From a virus, in IMG/VR virus record IMGVR_UViG_3300048772_000281, positions 1 through 21,376 of that record: a stretch of DNA of 21,376 nt; one strand, written 5' to 3'. Both the position numbers and the translations under genes were made by a program. This document shows positions 1 through 8,730 of the stretch, piece after piece. Positions within the stretch are counted from its first letter, which is position 1. The number at the start of each line of letters is the position of its first letter. The notes below the pieces were generated by a model. The model made no database searches. It was not told the origin of the DNA and saw nothing but the letters and a program-made list of their open reading frames with translations.

Positions 1-678
1 TTCTTGGAAAAGTCTTTTATTCCACTTTTCCGCCGGTGATCTTGCGTATTTAGACAGATTCCATGACGATTTATGCCAGACATGGCCGATGTAACCAAGT
101 GGAAGTTCGGCGGGAAAAATATGATGCCTAATGTTTCGCTGCGTGGTGATAATGCCCTTGTCCAACCGAATCAGGCAGGCCATCGCCAAGTCAAAAATCG
201 AGGCACCGAGAATGAAGTCTGGAATTTCGTTCCAATGCTGTGTGAGCCACGATTTCTTGAACGCGAACAGGTCGCGCCCCATGTGAGGGCTGGCGGCTTT
301 CACCCAGTCTTCCGTTGTGGCGTTGACTGGAATGCGCCGCTTGAACTCGCATCGCTGGCTGCAAACAGCATCATAAACCGACACGCAGAATCGAAGGATT
401 TCGGGAAGTTGCGGGTGCAAAAGGTTGTCGTCGTTTGTCCAGAAAATGATGTCGTCATCACCAGCCTGATCCATCGCGGATTTCAAAACGTCCTTCAAGA
501 ACGGGAGCGCGCGGTGGTCTCCGATTTCCAGCGCCGTCCGCTCGTATCGCCAGTAGTGGCACGGAATGACGCCGTTTTCGTAGAGCGTGTCCCAGCTTGC
601 TTGCGCGGCCTGCACCCTGGCATCGCCGCCCTCGTGCCGTTCAACGGCGTGGTAGATTCTGCGAGTTGGAGGATTCAT
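1..678 (-). CDS. Glycosyltransferase-like protein, 3' end cut by window edge
   Basis: The reading frame stays open for 226 codons from ATG at 678 to the window edge, so the C-terminus is missing. It starts inside the stop of the upstream GT2-GT9 gene (ATGA overlap), which implies translational coupling and a related job. Around residues 73-87 the sequence reads DDDIIFWTNDDNLLH. This resembles the nucleotide-sugar-binding acidic motif of GT-A-fold glycosyltransferases, with hydrophobic beta-strand residues before a DD pair. Further on it is rich in Trp, His and Phe (for example FAFKKSWLTQHWNEIPDF), as in sugar-binding regions. Seen: frame, overlap and acidic motif. Inferred: a sugar transferase acting on a phage or host glycan. 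It could instead be a structural homologue without activity. No Shine-Dalgarno sequence precedes it. Confidence 0.75.
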   Translation of the reverse strand, partial: MNPPTRRIYHAVERHEGGDARVQAAQASWDTLYENGVIPCHYWRYERTALEIGDHRALPFLKDVLKSAMDQAGDDDIIFWTNDDNLLHPQLPEILRFCVSVYDAVCSQRCEFKRRIPVNATTEDWVKAASPHMGRDLFAFKKSWLTQHWNEIPDFILGASIFDLAMACLIRLDKGIITTQRNIRHHIFPAELPLGYIGHVWHKSSWNLSKYARSPAEKWNKRLFQE

Positions 679-2189
679 TTCGGGATGGCTTTAAGAAGCA
701 GTCTGGGGTTCTTTTCAATCTCGGTATAGGTCAACCGAGCCACGCAGTTGCAACGCGGGGTTGTGCCGGCCCACGGCGTCGGATTGACGATAGCCAGCAC
801 GGGCACGGTCGAGGCGGCGGCAAGGTGGATTGTCGCTGTGTCTATGGTTATCAAACCGGCGGCGACATCCATCAGACCCAGCAGGTCGTAAATTCGTTCA
901 CATTGCACGATGCTCAAATCCACCACGTTGAAGTCCGCGCCAAAATACTGCCGAATCGCGTAGAGATTCCTTTCACCAGTTGGAAATGGCGAACTCATTC
1001 CGCCCGTCACCTTGACCAACAGCATCGGTTTGTCCGTCTTCAATTTGTCCACAAGCTGCTGCTCGCGCTTGGCGTCGCGCCGGTCGAACACCAGCGGGAA
1101 TGCCGGGTCTTTGAAGTGTTTCAGAAATCCAAGTTCACGCCACGATTCCTCGTTGTAGGACGCGCATTGCTTTTCCTGATGATGCCCGCTGCCCCAAATC
1201 TGGCCGCGCATGACAATTGGAAATTTGCGCTGTGCCTCTGCCACGCCAGCATTCAAATGCTCGTAAGGAATGTCCACCACTTCAGGGATGACGTAGCTCA
1301 CGCCATCCAGCACAGAAGCAAATGGCCGGCTGACCATCAGATGCGGTTTCCCATATTGCTCCGCGATATGTTTGCAGATCGGCAGGAGGTTGATAACGTC
1401 ACCGATGCGCCCCAATTCAACGATGCAAACCGGCATCGGGTCACCCGGATGGACGACGCTCGCTAGAAAATCATCCGCCATCTTTTGAGTGTCAACTGAT
1501 TCTGGCTTCAATTCGACGGTGCCCATTGGCTCCATGCCGTTTTTCACGCGCCGCTTCAAATCCAATTCCGAGCGGACATACGCCGGTTGCAATCCGCGCT
1601 TGTCCTCGCCGAGGCCGGATATGTGTGCGGCGCCATTTGCCCAGCAGTAGATGAAGCTGATTTTGTCCGGCGCAAGTGTGATTCGTTTCCCCGGCAGCGC
1701 CGACGTGACCCGGCTGACGAAGTGACGATCCTCACCGACCGACAACTCGTTGAATCCGCCAACGGTTTCCCACGCCTTTTTTGTGAACGCAAACGTGTTG
1801 TAACTCCCAGACATGAATTTCAGGATTGCGCCCTTCTCGCTGTAAAACTGATTTTCCATCCAAACCCATTCTCCTTCCGAGAATTGCTCCGCGAAATTGG
1901 AAAGATGGTTTGGCAATACTAAATCATCATCGTCGTGCGTAACGATCAAGTCGCCAGTTGTTTCCTTGACGCCAATGTTCCGGCACGCGCCTAGCGATGG
2001 AGGGCGATGATCAAGATTCACAATTCGGACATCCTTGAAGTCGCCGGTCAATTTCTGGCCGGGGAAGGTGTTGAGAATGATGAGTTCCCTGTTCGGATAA
2101 TCCTGATTGAGGAAACATTGCAACGCGCGCTGGACGTGAGCGGTTCTGCCATACGTCACCATCAGCGCCGAGAGTTTCGGATTATTCAT
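675..2189 (-). CDS. Two-domain glycosyltransferase (GT2 + GT9-like)
   Basis: This 504-residue protein appears to fuse two glycosyltransferases. Residues 5-215 look like a family 2 (GT-A) enzyme: the start LSALMVTYGRTAHVQRAL, then SLGACRNIGV near 65-74, and the acidic metal and nucleotide-sugar motif THDDDDLVLPNHL at 84-96. Residues 253-500 look like family 9 (heptosyltransferase-like, GT-B): ELGRIGDVINLLPI at 258-271 matches the N-terminal GxGD loop, and TIDTATIHLAAASTVPVLAI at 448-467 matches the D-x-x-x-x-HLAAA motif of that family. It lies 20 bp downstream of the giant adhesin gene and overlaps the next glycosyltransferase-like gene by 4 bp. Such enzymes move activated sugars onto glycans or proteins in the cytoplasm. 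Here the likely acceptors are virion surface proteins or the host envelope, which is inference. AGGA lies 11 nt before the ATG, a weak ribosome site. Confidence 0.85.
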   Translation of the reverse strand: MNNPKLSALMVTYGRTAHVQRALQCFLNQDYPNRELIILNTFPGQKLTGDFKDVRIVNLDHRPPSLGACRNIGVKETTGDLIVTHDDDDLVLPNHLSNFAEQFSEGEWVWMENQFYSEKGAILKFMSGSYNTFAFTKKAWETVGGFNELSVGEDRHFVSRVTSALPGKRITLAPDKISFIYCWANGAAHISGLGEDKRGLQPAYVRSELDLKRRVKNGMEPMGTVELKPESVDTQKMADDFLASVVHPGDPMPVCIVELGRIGDVINLLPICKHIAEQYGKPHLMVSRPFASVLDGVSYVIPEVVDIPYEHLNAGVAEAQRKFPIVMRGQIWGSGHHQEKQCASYNEESWRELGFLKHFKDPAFPLVFDRRDAKREQQLVDKLKTDKPMLLVKVTGGMSSPFPTGERNLYAIRQYFGADFNVVDLSIVQCERIYDLLGLMDVAAGLITIDTATIHLAAASTVPVLAIVNPTPWAGTTPRCNCVARLTYTEIEKNPRLLLKAIPK

Positions 2190-2209
2190 TTGCCGGGATG
2201 TCCTTTGGT

Positions 2210-5200
2210 TTATGCAGAAGTTATGTTCACGGCGAACCCGCCGACGATTGCCCCGCCATCCAGCGGCTGGCTGTCAAAAACAAACAAGTTCCAGACGCCA
2301 TTCGGGTCTTCTCCGATGAATGCCGCCAAGGTGTTATGCGGTGTCCCTGACGGGCATGGGGCGGGCAGTGATACAGTCAGACCTCGTTGCGTCGGTTTGT
2401 AAGTGCCAGAAACAATCTGTGCGTTGTCTGGAAGCGGGTTTGCCGCGCTGTCATCGAAAATAATGTTGCAGTCGGATGCCTCGAATACCGCATTTTCACC
2501 GCCACAATTCCGCATCAGTTCAACAATCGTTCCGGTCGGACTCATCAAAACCACACTGACATCGCTGGGCGATGTATGATAAAAGCCGGCAAGTTCGACC
2601 GTAACTTTTGTAATCGTCCCGGTTTTGCCAGAAACACATTGACTGGCAGGATACAGAGTTGCCGCGCCTTCAAGCGGAATGGTGATGGTGTCTTCGCTCG
2701 TGTCGTTGCAAACGCACACCAAGGCGGTTTCCGCCGCCGCTTGTGCCGCAGCCTGTGCATTGTTCTGCGCGTCTTGCAGGCTGATAAGACTGGTTGCCGT
2801 GACTGATTTGGTTACAGATGATCCAGTCATGCCAACTATGCAACTTGCCGTGAATGATTCCGTTGCGGTAAAACCATCAACACAATTCAGTTGTGCCGTG
2901 GCCGCTGCCGTGGCCGCTGCCGTGGCCTTTGAATCTGCGTCGGTCTGACTGATCTCGCTGGTGTAGGAGGCGCTGGCACATACTTGGAGCGGAGCCGGAG
3001 CAAATACTTCAATCAGGTTGACGAACGGATATTGCTGTGGAGTTCCGGCAATGGTGATGCTGGTTAAGGTGAGCCGGATGAAAGTGCATGATGCCGGGGC
3101 ACCGAGGGTGAACAGCTTCCGCTCGCTGCCGTAGAATGAAAGCCCGGTCTGGGTGTCAACGGTCGTCCAGTTTGTGCCATCGTCGGAGACTTGAAATTCA
3201 AAACTGACATTTGACGCCCCGATCAATCCGAGCGTGACGCCGTAATTTCCAATCGTCTGTTCTGCGGCAAACTGATATTGAAGCCATTGCGGACAATTCC
3301 CGCCCGCATCCCACAACTGGCCGGCAATCGTGGCGAAACCCCGGAAAGCCTGCCACGGATAATTCGTGCTGCTGTAACTGGATGCCGACACAATCCCGCT
3401 TGGCATGGTATCGCTGGTCATCGCGGGTATCAGACTGGCGGGCTGGAAATTAACCTGTTCGCCGGGACAACTGACACAAACTTGTTGCGTGCTTTGATAG
3501 GTGCCGGGCGGCGTGTAACCGGACTCGATGTCGGGTTGCGGTGATGGGTCTTGGAGTTGCGCGGGAGGAGGCGTGTCGAGACAGCCTTCACCGTAGCAGC
3601 AATAGCCGGATTCGTAGCCGTAGGGCTGGACGTAGCATAAGACATTCCCTGATACATTTATGGTGGAATACATTTGGAACAATGAAACCAATAGGTAATC
3701 ACCTTGATATGGCGCTGGTGGGTATAATAGCAGGATTCGATAATACGAATATGCAGTCGTATTGCTGAAGCTAAACGTATTAATGCTCCTCATCAAGTTT
3801 GCATTCGAACTGCCAAAATTAAAACCAGTTTGCGTGTCCAGCGTCGTCCAGCTTGATCCGTTATTTGAACCTTGGAACGACCAAGATAGAGACGAATTGT
3901 TTATTGAGAATGAATAACTATTAACCAATTGTGGCGTGTTGAATTGGTATTGCAACCATCCTTGGTAACTAATGGTCGCCCATGCGTGGTCGAAGGCGCT
4001 GAATAATCCGACAGCTATTCCGGCACTTCCGTCGAATGCCTTCCACGGATAAAGGGAGTTATTTTGTCCTGCAAACGTATATTGATCGGACGCGGATGCG
4101 ATTCCAGACGGCGTATTAGCCGAAGTCATCAGCGGGATTAGTGTGGTTGTTGTCTGATTGGAATACGACCCGCATTGTCCGTAATACTGGTAACCTACCG
4201 GCACATACGTCTTTCCAGTCCCGCAAGCTGGGGGGATATACGTCAAATTCTCATTCGTGAAATCGTCGCGCAACAAATTGATGATGTCCGTCGTGTCGTC
4301 AAAGGAAACGCTGTCGAGCAGCAATCCCGTTGACGCCGCGCCCGCCGGGAATGCCGTCTGCTGGAATGAAATCCAGACCACCGCATCGGATGGCGCGGTG
4401 AACGTGAACGATTGCGGCGTGAATCCCTGTTGGTAATTGTTGATGGATACCGACTGATTCAGATAGTTCACCGTTGAACCAGTGGTGTTGGCCGTCGGAA
4501 CAACCGCGCAAGTGTCAACCGTTCCAGCCGCCATCGCTGCAATCATGTCCGCCTCGTTCATGTAATCCGTGTAGGCCGGGGCGGTATTGTCAATTTCGGC
4601 AATCAGATAATAAGGGCTGTCCGGTGCAGTTCCAATTGTCCGGTAAATCCGTATTTTGTCCGCGCTCGCATCAGCGGCGGTTTGGACGGTGACGGACGCG
4701 CCATCAGTTGTCGGCGTTGCCGATGCCACCGGGCTTGGCGCCGTCTCGCCATTGGCGTTGGTGTAGGTGTATGCATACTTGTAGGTCGGCGTGGTCGAAA
4801 GCGTGTTGCCGGCATTGTTCACCGTCAACACCGGGGCACCCGACGGGTTTGAAAGCCCGTCATTGTTGCGCCCGAATATCTTCATCAAAACCGTGTTCGG
4901 AGATCCCGCCACGCGCTGATTGCCAGCCAGATTCAAAGACAGCCGGTAATTGTGGCCGGACTTCAATGCGAAAGAATTCTTGCTGACCATCGCGCCGCCG
5001 TGCGGTGCATCACTCCCGGCAAGTTCAACGTAAAGCCCGTTGCCGGGCAGGTAATCCAGAAACCCATTCCCCAGTAAATCTACATGGCCTCCAACCACAT
5101 TCCAGTTCGCAAACGCGCAATAATCGAACTGCCCTTTGGCAACATAATCATCACCTACCGGGGCGCAATTGCCCGCGCAGAAATATCCCTTCATGCCGCT

Positions 5201-6136
5201 CAAATAGCCAAGCGCAGCCGTCGCCGTCGAGTCGAAGGCGTTGACAAAGAAACCGCCCGTTGACAGTGACTCCAAAAAGCTGAAACCGCCGCTGCTTGAC
5301 CGCACACCTAAACAAATGATTATCCCGCCGCCGGACTGGAATTGTTTTGCCAAGGCCAGCGCGTCCGCCATGTCCGTTGAATCGGCGGTTGACGTGTCAA
5401 CTCCGTCGCTCATCAAAACGAGCACCAGTTCCGACGCGCCGCTTGCGTTGAGCGCGCCGATTGCGGCGGTCAGCGCCGCCGCGTATCCGGTCAACTGGCT
5501 GGTCTGGCTGATGTCGTTCACGAGTGCCGCGACTGCGTTTTCATCGTGCGACAAATCGGAAACCACCGTGCCGCCACTGTCGTTGAATGTCATCAGCCCA
5601 ACCAGGTCTTTCGTCCCGTTGACTTCACCGATAAATCGTTTCGCCGCCGCCTTTGCATACGCCAGCTTTGTCAGGTAACTCCCATTGAACTGTTGCGACA
5701 TCGAAAGGCTGTTGTCCACCACAACCATCATGGCAACCTCCACGTCATCGCAACACCCGCATTCGTCTGGTTGCCCGATGACGGTGAGTGAAGCCTGCGT
5801 TGTCATGCCGTTGTAGGTCGCATTCACCACGGCTTCACCTTCACCAACGCCGGTCGCCCGGCCACTGGAAACCCCAATCACAGCTATGGCCGGATCTGAA
5901 ATCTGGAAAATGGTCGAGGCCGTCACGTCCGTTTCAACTCCATTTAGAATCTGAACTGCGCTAAATTTCACTCCTCCCAGCAAGCAGCAAAGCACATTCG
6001 ACGGCTGGATGATGAGTTGCGGTGTCGAGCCGCAAATGCCGGGGTTGAGTTCAGCAAATGCAGGGTCGTTGCAATTCTGATTCGGAACCGATCCGATGTT
6101 CACGCAATCCACTTTGATGATTAAGCCGAAATTCAT
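2210..6136 (-). CDS. Giant tail adhesin with Ig-like, VWA, discoidin-like and P-like domains
   Basis: This 1308-residue protein is built like an extracellular adhesin. In order: a Cys-rich N-terminus; a bacterial Ig-like (Big_2-type) domain near 50-120; and a von Willebrand A domain near 135-325 with an intact MIDAS (D141-x-S143-x-S145, Thr near 216, Asp244 in MSDGVD). A lectin-like beta region and a fibronectin-III-like stretch (about 430-540) follow. Two related F5/8-type C (discoidin-like) modules each begin LIP-x-MTS and contain YPW-x-AF. Two DUF5977-like Ala/Gln repeats come next, and then a C-terminal module resembling the proprotein-convertase P domain (EDPNGVWNLFVFDSQ). I chose ATG 6136 because it overlaps the upstream stop as ATGA; the longer frame begins at a GTG inside the upstream gene. 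The position after the neck-like gene fits a receptor-binding fibre or spike. Binding partners are unknown. Confidence 0.85.
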   Translation of the reverse strand: MNFGLIIKVDCVNIGSVPNQNCNDPAFAELNPGICGSTPQLIIQPSNVLCCLLGGVKFSAVQILNGVETDVTASTIFQISDPAIAVIGVSSGRATGVGEGEAVVNATYNGMTTQASLTVIGQPDECGCCDDVEVAMMVVVDNSLSMSQQFNGSYLTKLAYAKAAAKRFIGEVNGTKDLVGLMTFNDSGGTVVSDLSHDENAVAALVNDISQTSQLTGYAAALTAAIGALNASGASELVLVLMSDGVDTSTADSTDMADALALAKQFQSGGGIIICLGVRSSSGGFSFLESLSTGGFFVNAFDSTATAALGYLSGMKGYFCAGNCAPVGDDYVAKGQFDYCAFANWNVVGGHVDLLGNGFLDYLPGNGLYVELAGSDAPHGGAMVSKNSFALKSGHNYRLSLNLAGNQRVAGSPNTVLMKIFGRNNDGLSNPSGAPVLTVNNAGNTLSTTPTYKYAYTYTNANGETAPSPVASATPTTDGASVTVQTAADASADKIRIYRTIGTAPDSPYYLIAEIDNTAPAYTDYMNEADMIAAMAAGTVDTCAVVPTANTTGSTVNYLNQSVSINNYQQGFTPQSFTFTAPSDAVVWISFQQTAFPAGAASTGLLLDSVSFDDTTDIINLLRDDFTNENLTYIPPACGTGKTYVPVGYQYYGQCGSYSNQTTTTLIPLMTSANTPSGIASASDQYTFAGQNNSLYPWKAFDGSAGIAVGLFSAFDHAWATISYQGWLQYQFNTPQLVNSYSFSINNSSLSWSFQGSNNGSSWTTLDTQTGFNFGSSNANLMRSINTFSFSNTTAYSYYRILLLYPPAPYQGDYLLVSLFQMYSTINVSGNVLCYVQPYGYESGYCCYGEGCLDTPPPAQLQDPSPQPDIESGYTPPGTYQSTQQVCVSCPGEQVNFQPASLIPAMTSDTMPSGIVSASSYSSTNYPWQAFRGFATIAGQLWDAGGNCPQWLQYQFAAEQTIGNYGVTLGLIGASNVSFEFQVSDDGTNWTTVDTQTGLSFYGSERKLFTLGAPASCTFIRLTLTSITIAGTPQQYPFVNLIEVFAPAPLQVCASASYTSEISQTDADSKATAAATAAATAQLNCVDGFTATESFTASCIVGMTGSSVTKSVTATSLISLQDAQNNAQAAAQAAAETALVCVCNDTSEDTITIPLEGAATLYPASQCVSGKTGTITKVTVELAGFYHTSPSDVSVVLMSPTGTIVELMRNCGGENAVFEASDCNIIFDDSAANPLPDNAQIVSGTYKPTQRGLTVSLPAPCPSGTPHNTLAAFIGEDPNGVWNLFVFDSQPLDGGAIVGGFAVNITSA
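2895..2927. repeat. 12-bp tandem repeat inside the adhesin gene
   Basis: The unit GCCGTGGCCGCT is repeated 2.75 times without mismatch. It encodes alternating Ala and Thr in the first DUF5977-like repeat of the adhesin. Slippage here would change the protein by four residues per unit without a frameshift. Confidence 0.9.
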
Positions 6137-8223
6137 ACGCTCGTATTGGGATATTGAATGGTGATTGGCGGACACACTGAAATCCCAGTTGGGGGATACT
6201 TCATGCAGGCCGAAAGCCAGGCACTTAAAATTCTGCCATTTGCCCAGTTGATCGCCTGTTGATTTGCATCAGCTTGCGATACGCGGGAATTAAAGCTTCC
6301 CGCCGGCACAAGGAGCATGACTTGCATATTGCAGCCGGCATAAACTCCTGGGCCTTTACAGAAAGCCAATTTAGTTGCTGATTGGAGGGTGTTGAAATAA
6401 AGCACCCCGCCGCCGCAATTAAGGGCTGTATTTGCGGAATTGGTCGCGGCAATCAGTGCATTATTGTCGGCTTCCGCTTGTGATAATGTCGAGTCGCATG
6501 AACTGGTTCCGGAGGGCGTGGTGCCTACTGCGGTGATGCTTGGATTCAATGGGCAGGACGCCGTGAAACTGACGGCCTTGTTGTGCCAGATGCAAACCAG
6601 TTGATCGGTCGCTTCGCTGGTGGCCTGCGCCAACGCAAGAGCATTTGCATCGTCTTGGCTGACAACCGAAGAAATTGCTCCGGCTGAAATTGTGACTGTC
6701 ACTGGTGTTCCTGTGGGACTTGGCGCTCCGGTTTCTCCCGTGCAAACCGCCGTGAAACTCTGCGCGGCGTTGTAATAGGTTATCAGTGGTGACTGGCAAT
6801 TCAACTGCGCCGTTGCCTGCTGCTGCGCCTGCGCCAATGCCTGTGTGTCGGCATCAGCCTGTGAAAGCGAACTGGCAACGGTTCCTGCCGGAATCGTCAC
6901 CGAAACTGGATTTCCGGTTTGACCAGACGAACAACTGGCCGTGGCCGTCTGCGCGTTGTTGTAGAACAGCGCCCCGCCGCCGGCTGAATTTGCCGAGGAA
7001 ACCGCCCTGGCAAAACTCGGCTCATCGCCGCGTATCCGGGTTTCTTCCCGGCATTCATGGATGAGCTTGGCTCGCGCCTCGTTGTATGCTCCCTGCGCGA
7101 CCTGCGCCGCCTCGTAATCCCGATCCCAATAGGTGTAGTGGTTTTGCCGGACAAACGCCGTAACCGCCTCAGTCAACAGCGGGTCGTCGTCAACCGGGTC
7201 GGCATCCGCCCAGATTCGTTTGATGCCATCCCACTTGACCAGCACGGTTTCCGTGCTGTCAATCCACGGAGCGATATAGATTTTCCCGCGCTCAATCGCC
7301 CACACGCCGGAGCGCGCGCGATGCTTTTTGTCCGTGTCGGATTGCGGATAATGAAACCCCATCGGCAAAACGGCAAGCCCGGCGGGAACCGTGGCGTCCG
7401 TTGGCACGGGCGGATAATTCCGCATCCCGCTTTGTTCAGCATCCAAGCCGAAGAAAAATGGAATGGATGGACAATATCTCCGGTGCCGGGTCTCATTCCA
7501 GTATTTTTGAACGTAAGCCGGATCAACCTGCTTGTATTCAATTTCCGAGCAGTATTCATCAACCGACGTAAGGATGTCCGTGGCAATGTTTTGCCGGACA
7601 TTCACCGTGATTTGCGCGCCGCCATCGCCCGGCGAGTTTTTCACGGGAACATTGACCGGAACGATGGAAACATAAACATCAGAGTTGGCCACGATGTTGG
7701 CCTGAATTGTCTGGTCTGTGTTGCAATCGTTGAGCGTCACGCGATTGGTTGCGGTCTGCACACCTGAAGGGGACTTGTAAAGGATGTTGACGTTGAAGTA
7801 TTGCGGCACCTTTTTCCCGGAGCACCTTGTCCCTTGGCCGATAATTTCAATGATGTAAAGATCGGGATTGACGATGGTGCCGATGTCTGACATTCCTCTG
7901 GCCGCATCCGTTATCTGAGGGTTGAATGTTCCTGAAAACAAAATGTCGCCGCTGGGCGCTGGCGACCGTTGCGAATCAATGACTGACACTTTTTTAATCC
8001 GGCCACGCGGCGCGTCGAACACGGTGATGCCACAGTTGTAAAGCGTGGAGCATTGCGGAAAAAGTGAAGTGTTGTCAGTTTGAAGGCATTCAACAAAAAT
8101 TTGCAGGTCAATCAGCGCGTCAACAAATGCCTTGTCGTGAGCGGCGATAAGATTTGAACTTTCCCCGCTTGGAAAAATTATTGCCCGGACATCTGATTTG
8201 AGTTTTCCAAAAGTGGCGCTCAT
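6133..8223 (-). CDS. Neck-like virion protein with C-terminal DUF5977-like repeats
   Basis: This 696-residue protein has two parts. The first ~410 residues include GKIYIAPWIDSTETVLVKWDG followed closely by VTAFVRQNHYTYWDRDYEAA and a helical tail ending CREETRIRG. That layout (beta hairpin, then helices rich in charged residues) resembles head-to-tail adaptor proteins of short-tailed phages. Residues ~414-680 hold four degenerate repeats of about 62-90 residues. Each has an aromatic N-terminal strand, a Cys, a PAG or SAG turn and an Ala/Gln helix of the form SQADAxxxAL; this looks like the DUF5977 family. Related repeats occur in the next gene's product, so the two proteins may share a host-surface or assembly partner. 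It starts 3 bp after the upstream stop and its own stop overlaps the adhesin ATG. The neck role is inference. Confidence 0.8.
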   Translation of the reverse strand: MSATFGKLKSDVRAIIFPSGESSNLIAAHDKAFVDALIDLQIFVECLQTDNTSLFPQCSTLYNCGITVFDAPRGRIKKVSVIDSQRSPAPSGDILFSGTFNPQITDAARGMSDIGTIVNPDLYIIEIIGQGTRCSGKKVPQYFNVNILYKSPSGVQTATNRVTLNDCNTDQTIQANIVANSDVYVSIVPVNVPVKNSPGDGGAQITVNVRQNIATDILTSVDEYCSEIEYKQVDPAYVQKYWNETRHRRYCPSIPFFFGLDAEQSGMRNYPPVPTDATVPAGLAVLPMGFHYPQSDTDKKHRARSGVWAIERGKIYIAPWIDSTETVLVKWDGIKRIWADADPVDDDPLLTEAVTAFVRQNHYTYWDRDYEAAQVAQGAYNEARAKLIHECREETRIRGDEPSFARAVSSANSAGGGALFYNNAQTATASCSSGQTGNPVSVTIPAGTVASSLSQADADTQALAQAQQQATAQLNCQSPLITYYNAAQSFTAVCTGETGAPSPTGTPVTVTISAGAISSVVSQDDANALALAQATSEATDQLVCIWHNKAVSFTASCPLNPSITAVGTTPSGTSSCDSTLSQAEADNNALIAATNSANTALNCGGGVLYFNTLQSATKLAFCKGPGVYAGCNMQVMLLVPAGSFNSRVSQADANQQAINWANGRILSAWLSACMKYPPTGISVCPPITIQYPNTSV

Positions 8224-8226
8224 TTA

Positions 8227-8691
8227 TCATGGGTTGCCGGGAACTTTTGTCTTGTCCGAGTCGTTCAACACCTTGCCTCGGCGAGGGATGAACGACCCTC
8301 TTTGATCCGTGGAACCAAGCGCCTCACCAGGACTGTTTGCGGGGCTTCGCTGATGAACTGGATTTTCAGCCGCCGCAACAACTGCGGTGTCCTTTGGCTT
8401 GCCGAACGGGCTTGGGACTTTGAGGACTTGCAACCTTTGACTGGGCAAGAAGGCGGCGGATACTCTGCCGATCTTGTTTTTTTTTATGGCTTCGTAGGTC
8501 GCCTCATCAATTTTACCGATGCCGCCCTTGCGTTTGGAAATCGCATCATCCAACGCGGCGACAAGTTTTGCGTCAGCCTCGGAATCCAAAGCGATGACGC
8601 CGGTGTTGGATGGCTGACACTCGAATGGGACGGGAGAATTGTCAACGAAGAATTTATTCGCGCAGAGTTCTTTTTTGAAAAAAAGTTTCAT
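8227..8691 (-). CDS. Small hypothetical protein, first gene of operon B
   Basis: This 154-residue protein is not recognised. The N-terminus (MKLFFKKELCANKFFVDNSP) is compact and mixed, residues 35-75 look helical with many Lys and Ala, and the C-terminal third is Pro/Ser/Gly-rich and probably disordered. It lies between the major capsid gene and the neck-like gene. Phages often encode small head-completion or decoration proteins there, but nothing in the sequence proves that role. The ATG lies 8 nt after a good -10 box, so its mRNA is probably leaderless; no Shine-Dalgarno sequence is present. The stop is followed after 3 bp by the next start. Confidence 0.75.
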   Translation of the reverse strand: MKLFFKKELCANKFFVDNSPVPFECQPSNTGVIALDSEADAKLVAALDDAISKRKGGIGKIDEATYEAIKKNKIGRVSAAFLPSQRLQVLKVPSPFGKPKDTAVVAAAENPVHQRSPANSPGEALGSTDQRGSFIPRRGKVLNDSDKTKVPGNP

Positions 8692-8699
8692 GTCGCATC

Positions 8700-8728
8700 A
8701 CTGTAAATCTTAACGCCGCGATTTGCAA
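8700..8728 (-). promoter_or_regulatory. Sigma70-type promoter for operon B, leaderless
   Basis: Read on the minus strand, TTGCAA (8728-8723) is followed after 17 bp by TACAGT (8705-8700). The predicted start of transcription, about 7 nt past the -10 box, falls at 8692-8693, one or two nt before ATG 8691. The -35 box sits directly behind the terminator of the capsid gene. Confidence 0.65.
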
Positions 8729-8730
8729 GC

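Noticed and set aside
597-1466. A 289-codon plus-strand frame across the glycosyltransferase gene
   Set aside because: Composition is His/Arg/Gln-rich with no recognisable order, and the opposite strand encodes clear GT motifs.
6137-6175. Extended GTG start for the adhesin
   Set aside because: It lies within the upstream gene, while ATG 6136 forms an ATGA overlap as in three other gene pairs.
2210-8223. Diversity-generating retroelement acting on the adhesin
   Set aside because: Repeated modules in a tail protein prompted the idea, but there is no reverse transcriptase and no template/variable repeat pair in the window.
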